Positions 51,691-61,296 of a stretch of 64,000 nucleotides of DNA are shown in pieces. The notes beneath the pieces were generated by a model that saw nothing but the letters and a program-made list of their open reading frames with translations, ran no database searches and was not told the origin of the DNA. The position numbers and the translations under genes are program-made. The first letter of the stretch is position 1. Every line of letters starts with the position of its first letter. Source of the stretch: Lyophyllum atratum (Eukaryota; Basidiomycota; Agaricomycetes; Agaricales; Lyophyllaceae); contig JACGCN010000084.1 of the NCBI GenBank assembly GCA_014905825.1, positions 1 through 64,000 on the forward strand, read 5' to 3'.

Positions 51691-54101
51691 TCACAGCTTT
51701 GTCTTCAATTCTCGTAACATGGCATGTTGCAAGCCCTCATCTGTGTGAACAAAAATTGAGTCGAAGAAAGACGAGACGTGAGATTCAATCTCACAATTAG
51801 ACTCGTAGAGCCGATCTCCTGGCACAGAGACGATGTGTGTATGGATGTTGGAAGCATCTACCATGGCAGGGACGACATCCTTGATGGTGGGAGCTCCAAG
51901 TAAACGCATGTTCATCTCAAACTCGTCCTGTTATACGTTGAATACAGGAGGTTGTAACAGGACAGAGACGACGACGTACGTGTAAAATCTGCAGAGCCTT
52001 GTCCATCCCCTCAGGCCCATATGCTGAATACGCATAAAGGAAAGGCCGCCCAATGCCGACTAAAATTATGTCAGTGGGATGCAGAAGCCTAAAATCAAAG
52101 ATACAGACCAGCGGTAGCACCCAAGGCGATTGCTTTGAGCACGTCCGTTGCTCTGCGCACACCACCATCGACGAAAAGCTGGAATTTCTCGTTCGGGAAT
52201 GTCACACCACGCTTCTCTTTCAGCTTCTCGACTACCTCGACCAAAACTTCAATACCAGAACGAGAAAAGTCTAGCTGCCGTCCACCGTGATTAGAGAGAA
52301 CAACTCCGGCAAGATTGAGGTCGTATGCTTCGAGTGCATCCTAGATTATATGTTGATATCTCCGGTTCGATTTCGCGAAGAAACCACACTGACCTCCCAG
52401 CACTGGACACCCTTCAGAATCAGTGGCACTGTGCGTAAGATCAGCGCCTGTACAAAGGAAGGTAAGTGAAGCGCACTTACTTGTTGTGATGCTCTTGAAC
52501 CACTTCAAATCTTCCCACTTCAAGCCAGGGTCGATGAATGACTGACAAACGAACCAATTAGCACGATATGCAGACGAGGCAGCAACGGCAAGGACGTACG
52601 CTGATGGCTCTCGCTGCGCCTTGTGACCTATCTACACCTTCGGATCCAGCCTGTGTGACCTCTGAAGGATCTTCGGCTTCAAACTTCATACGCATGTCCT
52701 AGGAAACAGTGATGATATGTTTTGGCCAAGGATGATGAGCAGTATACCTTTTCCCTTCGACCAAGCTGTGGCGCATCTACGGTGATGAAAAGACCTTTGA
52801 TACCACGTTTCTCGGCATGTTGTACGATACGTTTCGTGATCTTTCTATCTTTATTGACATATCTGTCATCAAAATAAGGGGAGTCAGCATCCATGGTCGC
52901 GACAGAAGCAGAAGAACGTGCAATTGGAAAAATTGTACTTGTCCAGACTGGGCTGCATCCATTATCTCATCGAAGGAGCATGAAGCTAAGGTTGGTATCT
53001 TTAGAGTGTTAAGGAAGCGTTCGCATTTGAACAGGGGAAAAGATTACCATCTGTATTACACCATGTTTGGCGGCCGCTCTTGTCAAATTTAATTCGCCGT
53101 CGGGGTGGCCGAGTTTTCCTAACGCAGTCGCGGTCTATAACATGCGTATTGGATCGCAGAACCACGCAGTATAAAAGAATGCGTACGATGTACAGCGGCA
53201 TGCTTGATTTATGGCCCAATATGGTTGTCGACCAGTCAACTTTCGAGACGTCTCGAAGAACTCTTGGCCTAAACCATATCCTGGGCGATACCATCCTGAA
53301 TTAACACGACGCGGTCATAAACGCAGAGTGACCAACCTATGATAAGCAGCATGGTTCTCTCTGGTGGTAATCTCGTCGTCTGCAGCGGAGGAGTAGTATG
53401 CCCAAGCCTTCTCTGGCATTACTTGACGAGCGATAGCCTATTCAACGTCAGAATCCAAATGACACACTCATAAACAAAAGTTGACATACCTCGAAATCAT
53501 GCAAATTGAGTATCTCGCTTAACGGTGGTCTTGCACTTATGCGCGTCTGACGCGCCTTTTCCTCGTCCGTGACCACAACCTCTACCTTCTCCACCGTATT
53601 TGGCTCAACGGGACCCAAACTACAAATGAAAGCTATCAACAGATGGGCTAAGCGCAGGAGAGGATCCCCCTACTGCTTCTCTGGAGGGAGATTGGTCGTA
53701 ATGGCATCTGGCGGGTGAATAGGATCGTATTCTTCCCTGCTTGGGTGGTCAGCTCAGTTATAGGCATGGACTGCATCAAACAAACGTTGCGTCTTTGCCA
53801 GCATATTTCAAAATGATCTTGCTGCCCCCTGGAGATAACATGAGCGCCAAAACTTACCCCGGAAGCCTGGTACTTGCCAGGATGATCTAGAGACACATCA
53901 GTTAGAAAGAGGGCGAGTCCACAACTAAACCTGAGTCACTCGCCGTCAAGGAATTCAGTAACATCATAAGCATGTCCTGTTTCCAGTGAAGGGGTCAGTA
54001 GAACGTCATCTCCCAAGGCTTCTTGACGTTGACTGACCGTGAACAATGATCCAGCAACTGTCACGGGTGTTGTGTTGGGCGACCTCCTTTCCAGAAAGCA
54101 T
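51691..54101 (-). CDS. Flavocytochrome b2-type 2-hydroxyacid dehydrogenase / glyoxylate dehydrogenase-like (paralogue A)
   Basis: An N-terminal cytochrome b5 domain is [40 protein letters not shown], with both haem His (HPGG and a downstream one near HLGP). It is followed by an FMN-binding TIM barrel: [10 protein letters not shown] (Tyr), [10 protein letters not shown] (Tyr), [16 protein letters not shown] (Asp, Arg), [12 protein letters not shown] (Lys) and [17 protein letters not shown] (catalytic His and Arg). No mitochondrial presequence precedes the b5 domain, unlike yeast CYB2. It may be glyoxylate dehydrogenase (glyoxylate to oxalate, cytochrome c acceptor) or L-lactate/glycolate dehydrogenase. 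The C-terminus is -KTKL, possibly a weak peroxisomal signal. Introns at 53887-53943 and 53829-53877 use GC donors. The protein is about 500 residues and intron-dense. Confidence 0.88.
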
Positions 54102-54441
54102 CTTGGTGGTAATGTTCCGTTGCAGAGAACACGAAGCGGACTTAAGAGCTGTGGGCACAACTGACCAGGGCCCAGGAGCTACGTGAATTATTCCACGGAT
54201 TGTGATTTACCCGGGCCGGAGAAACGGGTGGGGCACGGAACTATCGGGGCGCCACCATTGTTTGGCACTAACGCCTATGGCAAAGTTGGGCTATATTTAT
54301 ACAACAGTGGCGTCAAGAAACAGGAATACAATCAAGTCTAATACTACTAGATGGTGGGGGCAAGGATATGAACCTTGTGATCATATACATAATGGGTATA
54401 ATCGTTCAGCGCCGGTAATCAAGCAACCGACTGGGCAATGA
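54102..54441. other. Intergenic between paralogue A and the PEP-mutase-family gene
   Basis: About 340 bp. It serves as upstream region of paralogue A and 3' flank of the next gene. No ORF or RNA gene is seen. Confidence 0.45.
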
Positions 54442-55938
54442 TCAGATGGCCTGGAAGGCCGTCCCACCTGCTCGTGCGTCAAACTCTATCACATCCTCCA
54501 GACCTACGACGGCGTCAGCTTGCATTTTTATATCGGCAGGTGCCAGGAAAAAACTAACCCATAACTTGGAAGAAGGCCTTGGGGTCCATACCTTGCGAAG
54601 AGGCAAAATCTGTCCCAGTCTTCTTCAAGGAATGCATTGCAGCACGGACGGCGTGGACCATCGCGACGCAGGAAACCAACGAGAAGACTACATTCTAGTC
54701 GGCGACTGAATTATGGAAGGGCTAAAGACAGCACTTACTGATGATCTTAGCACCCATGGCTTCAGCTTCGCCAGTTGTGAAGGATGGTGTGAGACCCCCA
54801 GAGATAACATTGACGAGGACCTTAAAAAAGTCTGTTAGAACGTATGTCTCGATGAGACCAACAGTCAATAAACCCACAGGTTTGGGCGCCAATGCAGCGA
54901 CAGTAGACTCCAGTAACTCGCTGGTACGAACTCCTTCTATGAAGCATACATCTGCACCCGCGTGTGATGCCAGCTTGAGCCGGGTGACCGCTTCTTCCAT
55001 TCCAAGAACTTGCGCCGCATCCGTTCTCGCAATGACCACCTGCATATCGTCAGATGGAGAATATATACAATAGCGCGGGTGGGGAAGTACATACGAAGTC
55101 TGATCCTCCTGGTATTGAGTCTCTCGCAAGGACAGCCGCACGAACTCGAGTGAGGAATTCTTCGCGAGAGACGACTTGCTTTCCGAGGAGATGGCCACAT
55201 CGCTTGGTTTGCACCTGGTCCTCTATATGAAGAGCAGCTACACCGGCTTTCGCATATTGAGTGACGGTGCGGGCAACCATTGCAGGTCCACCAAAACTAT
55301 ACAAAGGTCAATTTCCTATTTGTTACTCCACAAAGTATATAGGCAAACCCAGTGTCAGCGTCGGCAATAACAGGGATGGTAGGGTCAATACTGCAGACCA
55401 TCGATGCCGCCTATAGAGAGTTTTAGGTTTGGACTTGGCAAAGGAAGAGAGACTGTCTTACACCGACAAAGTCGTTCAGGGTGGCGATTGCAAGGTCGGG
55501 TTGTCCTAGCCGCGAAGCAGTTGTCGCAGCGCCGCTGAAAATTTTCATGAATTCGTGAGCAAGGAGAGGTCTGGAGTTATACGAACCTTTGATACAAGCA
55601 ATCAAATCCGGCTTCCAGTGCGCACCGAGCGCTGATACCGTCACAAATGCCTGGGGCAACCTAGGGAGGATAACCTGTCAATAAACGAATGAGATTGCAC
55701 GCTTTTCAAGACTTACAACAATCCCAGGTCGGGCAAGCATTTGGCGAAGACGAGTTGCTGGGTTCGAAGATAGCGGGCCATCGAGATAGTTCGCTGGGTC
55801 CAGACGTGGATTGTAATAAGCAGCGTTGTCGAGAGGATAGGCTAGTGGCTCCGCAACGTTAGCATGGGTTGCTCTCTCGTTCTGAGTTTGCGTGGCAGTG
55901 CCATTCGGGTTGGTGAAGTAGTCGAGAGCGGGAGACAT
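54442..55938 (-). CDS. PEP mutase/isocitrate lyase superfamily enzyme, probable oxaloacetate acetylhydrolase
   Basis: The protein of about 350 residues starts MSPALDYFTNPNGTATQTQN. The TIM barrel shows RQMLARPGIVV, LGQPDLAIATLNDFV, DADTGFGGPAMVARTVTQYA (metal-binding Asp), AALHIEDQVQTKRCGHLLGK (the KxCGH catalytic Cys loop of isocitrate lyase and oxaloacetate hydrolase), VVIARTDAAQVLGMEEAVTR, and GADVCFIEGVRT. The end is FFQVMGLDDVIEFDARAG then GTAFQAI. Members include isocitrate/methylisocitrate lyase, PEP phosphonomutase and oxaloacetate acetylhydrolase (OAH), which splits oxaloacetate to oxalate and acetate. I lean to OAH because it is flanked by two glyoxylate-dehydrogenase-like genes and other basidiomycete relatives are so assigned. 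The family alone does not prove it. Several introns; no targeting sequence seen. Confidence 0.8.
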
Positions 55939-57119
55939 ATTACAACGAGTTGTTGAAGCAGCTGAGAAGAGCAAAAAACGAAGATTTCTTGGGAAGCAGA
56001 GGCTGCGAAGTGGGCCTTTTATATCGACATGGCCTGGGATGTGGTAGGGTATGCATGCTCGGTTAGGTTGCGAACTATCTGAAATTATAATTACCTCATT
56101 ACTTTTTCGGTCGAAATCGCCAAGACAATCTTGTCTCCGCTCTTGCGATCAGGAGATTGGTACTCTTTCGTGTATTCAGAGACGTGGTATTCTTCCCGGA
56201 ACGTAAATACGATCCCATGCGCAGCCAGTGTCGGTCAAGATTACGTCTATCAAGCAAAGGACATTCACCACACCGTTGAAAAAAATATAAGAGCATACCA
56301 GCATTGAGACGCACTAGACATAGCTTCAGGGGGGCGATATGGTCCCCCCTTCGTTCGTTTAGACAGAAAAAGCAAATGACCACTGGTCGAATTCTTGTTG
56401 TCGCGTTGTTTCGTCTTGGTTTACCTTGTTTAACCTCAAGGCTGTCCAAATCACTTGGCACTTGGCATCCTTGGCGCACTCTCATCTAATCTAGACGCTC
56501 GTATTCCCATTTTTCACTGAAATTGTACACTCAAGTCTCCTTGTATGCTCCACGCTTCTTAGGATCCGAATATCTGTGCCTCCTGGCAAACAGGTGATGC
56601 CACAAACAGATGATTGTGCTCCACTCCTTTCCCTGTAGTAAACTTTGCTTGGGAACTTAGACGAAAATCCTCGAACCCCTGGCATCTGCGACACTCTGCT
56701 CCTTCTGTGTGAAGGAAGTTCTCTGTGGATATCGGCGATAGTGAGGTCTTTGTTGCATAGCTTCTATCACAAGCACCCTGCTCAGCTTCTTGAAGTGGTT
56801 CGGTCCTCCAAGACTTATCGATCATTAAATGCTCTCGGCACCCCGTCAACTATCCAACCTTCTTCAGATATCCAACTGTCGCGAAGAACTCTCCCGTTTC
56901 ATGACTATTTCCCCCCCTAACACCGAACTCTTTCCCAGATCATGACTGAATCTTCCGTTCTTTGGCACGACATGGTGCTCCTATGGAGCGACGAATGTCT
57001 CCATGGCTCGGCCAACAAGTCGTAGGAGAAGCGTCGGGTTTCCTCCCTTCCGCTCTAAGACATGAAAAGACGCCGCAGAAATTACAACTGTTCACAGGAC
57101 CCCACTTTCACTCTTCCCA
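55939..57119. promoter_or_regulatory. Divergent promoter region between the PEP-mutase-family gene and paralogue B
   Basis: About 1.18 kb lie between two oppositely oriented genes of the same likely pathway, so it may hold shared control elements. No gene is supported. The short ORFs (56099-56485 minus, 56559-56849 minus) have no motif. Confidence 0.45.
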
Positions 57120-59328
57120 ATGGCAGCCATCATTCCAGCTTCGACAGTAGCGGAACACGCGACCAGAGATAGTTGCTGGATTATAGTCCATAGTACGTGC
57201 GCGGAGTTCTCTCTATTATCTCGCCAACCTTATCGTTCGCTGCCTAGACAAAGTGTACGACGTCACAGATTTTTTAGACGGTCTGTTACCTCTATAACGC
57301 CTAATGCACTGCCTTCATTGATTACTACATGTGCAGAGCATCCTGGTGGAAGCAAGATCGTCCTCAAGTACGCTGGAAAAGATGCAACGTGCGTCTGAGC
57401 TTCCTCTGCCCAGAAATTTCACGTCAACTTGACTCCAGTGAAGCGTATGAGCCTATCCACCCTCCCGATGCTATCACGACGAACCTACCAATAAACAAGC
57501 AGTACGTGCCAGGAATTTCCAGAAGCAAACGAAAATTGGGATACCTTCACCTTTAGCATTGGATCCATTGATCCGACGACGTTTGTCAAGGCTGTGAAGG
57601 AAGTAACAGAGGCAGACAAGAGACGCCAAGTGTTGATGGATGCTCGTCCACCTTTGGATGAGGTCCTCAATCTCCACGACTTCGAGGTGTGCCTAGTGCT
57701 ATGCAGTCTCTTCGCGCCTCGCCTGACGAAGGTTGAATTTGCACAGGCTGTCGCCAAAAAGATTCTTCCAGACAAGGCGTGGGCCTATTATTCGTCCGCA
57801 TCAGATGACGAGATAACCATCCGCGAAAACCGTGCTGCTTATCAGCGGTATGTCCATATCCTGGTTCTCTGGGCGATCCACAACCTCGCGGGCTGTGCAG
57901 AGTCTGGTTCCGTCCCCGGGTGTTGCGTGATGTCACCTCCGTTGATTGGTCCACCACGATCCTTGGCCAAAAATCGACTTTGCCTGTTTACATCGTAAGT
58001 CGGTAAGCCTCTTGGCGCATCTCTTCTCAACAAATAGGTGGATAGTCCGCTACAGCGCTTGGCAAGCTTGGACACCCAGATGGCGAGCTCAACCTGACCA
58101 GAGCGGCCGCTAAACACGGTGTAATCCAGATGGTTTGTACATTTTACAACAGTAATGAAAGGGATCCTAATCTAGTATACCAGCTCCCGACTTTGGCTTC
58201 TTGTTCCTTCGATGAGATGATTGATACAGCCATGCCAGAACAGCCTCTCTTCCTACAGCTGTATGTGACATTCACTATCTTTCAAACCTTTGCCAAGCAT
58301 CGCACACTTAGATATGTCAATCGCGACCGCCAAATTACCAAAAAATACGTTCAGCACGCTGAGAAACGAGGCGTTAAGGCTCTTTTCATCACAGTCGATG
58401 CACCACAGCTGGGACGATGCGAGAAGGACATGAGGATGAAATTCGTGGACGATGACGCTGGCGCGAAGGTACAGGAAGGTCGATCTGATGTCAAGAGAAA
58501 TGAAGGCGTCGCAAGAGCCATTAGTGTAACTAATTTTAGTCGGCCACCATTGCCTAGGGCTGACCGCTCATTTCTAGTCTTTCATTGACCCCAGTTTATC
58601 CTGGAAGGATATTCCATGGTTCAGAAGTGTTACAAACAGTATGTCCAGCTGCACTTGTAAGAAGAAATTGCTGACTTTGTTTGACCTAGTGCCGATCATC
58701 CTTAAAGGTCTTGCTACACCAGAAGATGCCATCCTCGCTCTCGAAGCAGGCTGCCAAGGCATCGTTTTGAGTAACCACGGCGGTAGACAACTCGACACCA
58801 GCCGGTCAGGTCTGGAGAACTTGATCGAGATCGTCGCAGCTCTGAAAAAGCGTGGACCATGGCCAAATCCCAATTTCTCCGTCTTTGTTGACGGCGGCGT
58901 ACGTCGTGCTAGTGATGTGCTCAAAGCCCTGGCACTGGGCGCAACCGCTGTTGGCATTGGAAGAGGATTTTTGTATGCTTTCTGCGCCTATGGCCAGGAA
59001 GGCGTTGAGAAAGCGATCCAGATCCTTCGCGTAAGTTGCTTGGACTGACTGGGTTTGATATTTGAGATATTTCTACGAACTCAATCATCCCTACAGGATG
59101 AGTTCGAAATGAACATGCGACTGCTCGGGATTCGTCATCTTGGCGAACTTGTGCCGGAGATGGTGGACGCTAGTGCACTGCATTCGCATGTTGGCCTCAC
59201 CCCGAATGACAGTCTATACAACTCAACTTGTAAGTGGACGCTATGAGGAACGAGTTACCTCGCTAACTGTAGCACCCCAACTAGATCAACCTTTGCGCCT
59301 GGCGGAATTCAGAGAGACCAAGCTTTAG
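57120..59328 (+). CDS. Flavocytochrome b2-type 2-hydroxyacid dehydrogenase / glyoxylate dehydrogenase-like (paralogue B)
   Basis: Same layout as paralogue A: a cytochrome b5 domain (MAAIIPASTVAEHATRDSCW; YDVTDFLDEHPGGSKIVLKY) then the FMN barrel. Catalytic residues are intact: AYYSSASDDE, QLYVNRDRQI, DAPQLGRCEKDMRMKF, IILKGLATPEDA and [17 protein letters not shown]. The extra blocks [15 protein letters not shown], NHFDNIVL-type barrel helices and [20 protein letters not shown] are conserved. The C-terminus is -ETKL, matching the -TKL end of A. The intron at 57281-57336 after FLD has a normal GT donor. Likely activity is oxidation of glyoxylate or another 2-hydroxy acid with transfer of electrons through haem b to cytochrome c. 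About 500 residues; introns are in nearly the same places as in A, consistent with duplication. Confidence 0.88.
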
Positions 59329-59427
59329 CGTGTTTATTTCAATTATTACCATGCTCACGTAGTTTCTTTATACACCTTGTGTTTCATAGCCTTTGAAGAT
59401 CCCGACTCGAAGTGGGCCAGAGTCATG

Positions 59428-61094
59428 TCAGAGGTACTTGAATAGCCATGCATCATCCTTACGATGGAAGTCCTCCTCAATAGCATATTGAACCCTCCAT
59501 GGTTTCCACTGCGTCAATGTCCGATCATGGACGTCCCACAAGCAACGGTTGTAACCAAGGGTATCGAGATGTATCAGGTCGCTGACCAGATCATCTGGAT
59601 CTATGGGTAAAGTACGCCCAATACTATAGAGATGAATAAACCTCAGGCGAGGAAGTTCCTGGAGCCGCTGCAGCTGCAAAATGGTAATTAGCGACTGCCA
59701 CATAACATAGGGAAAATCGATGCTTACTAGAGGCGCTAATGCGTTGCTGTCGACGTTTACAGTGCTATCATAATCCCACGGAATAACAAGCTGGATCGCG
59801 CTCATTTGGAGTGTAATGATGGACGCAAGTGCTTCGAAGTCCCCGATAAGCATGCAATCATGTCCTGCATGAAGTCCCAGGACTTCGAGCCCCCGAATGC
59901 TGCGAATAGTTGGAAGTAAAATTGCGATCATGTCCCAATTGGCGGAACCGAGGCGAAGAGACAGTCGCCGTAGACAGGAACGACTGTTTAGGAATTGAGA
60001 CAACACTGACATTTCTCCTTCGCTGACCTGAGGGAGTGACCAAGTCTCGGCGGATAGCCGAAAGGATTTCAAGTTAGGCAGAGAGGTAGGGCTGTGTGGC
60101 AGAAAGAGGAAGATTTCTGAGCTTAGGTAGCCTACTATTGATAATGATTCCAGCGCGGGCAAGTGGTGGAAGATGAGGTCAATGCCAGTCAAGCCAGGCT
60201 CATCTGGATGACAAGCGACACAGAGTTCTAGTTCCGTTAGAGATGCAAACTCATGCATGGATATCCCTTCAATATGACGAGAGAGGAGGCTCAGTCGGCG
60301 CAATTTTGGGGACAAGAGTATTTCTAAGGTACTGGGCGTGGTGCTGGGGTTCACCAAGAGGGTCCAAAACGAAGTATCTGGGTCTGTGGAGTGCATCCTA
60401 GGTGGGAGGTGGAAGAGAGTCTCGAGCTCCAAATGTTGAATTTGCATGGAACGAAGGCGGGGCAGATTTGTAGGAGTGATGGGCGGTGTTCTATCGCGAA
60501 GAAATGTACATCATAAGCATAGCATACTACTTATTTCAAGTGCAAAACCACTTACGACTGTACGCTGAGAGATCTTAGGTGCAACGGTAGACAGTCAGTC
60601 ACCTCGCAAGGTAATTCGGGTTGCCTACCAAACCAATAGAAGGCGTTCAAATCTGACATGACCAGCAAAGCCTTTGCAAGGCACACTGACAGAGAAATTG
60701 CGGCGTTAAATAGACTAAGAAGTCAGAAATGTGACGACTTACATCTCTCGAAGATAGACGGAGAATCTGCATAGGCGATGATACTCAACGTCTTCACGGC
60801 GGTAGCAAAACCGCGGTTTACGGTGATGTGCTCCAAAATCTCCCAGCTATGTCGCATCATAGATTCGGCCACGTTGTCCATGTCCATGAAGAAGTACGGG
60901 TATGATTGGAACATTTCGGTGAACCCCTGGCCACCAACGAAGTAGAGTTTGACAGAAGCGAATACAAACCGAATCGCGATATCGTGTAATTTGCGTGAAA
61001 CGTGCAAAAGCGATACCTGATCGCTGTAAGATAAATAACTTATAATTTCGGTCCATGTTTCGACCGCGAGCAAGGGTTCTGGGAGAAAAGCCAT
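59428..61094 (-). CDS. F-box protein with leucine-rich-like C-terminus
   Basis: The N-terminus is MAFLPEPLLAVETWTEIISY, LSYSDQVSLLHVSRKLHDIA, an F-box that binds Skp1 in SCF ubiquitin ligases. Introns follow in the 60480-60740 stretch, then a long exon of about 340 codons (MQIQHLELETLFHLPPRMHS). Its sequence is Leu-rich and irregular, such as LRRLSLLSRHIEGISMHEFA, SLTELELCVAC, LPALESLSIVGYLSSEIFLF, and RRLSLRLGSANWDMIAILLP, like many fungal F-box proteins. The substrate is unknown; this class is strongly expanded in Agaricomycetes. The start at 61094 is chosen because the in-frame codon upstream is TTG. Confidence 0.8.
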
Positions 61095-61296
61095 GATGGT
61101 GGATGACAAGCTCAGGGCAGTGGTGACTCAAAATGACGTGAGGACCGTGAACACAATTGCAAAAGCAATGGTGGGTGACTCCACTCGAACGGCTGATCCG
61201 CCTTGGGCTCCGATCCCTCGCAGCACTTATAAACCAGTCAGGCATGGATAGCATTCCCTTTGCTCCCCTCTTGCTGTGAAACCGACACTGGCATCC

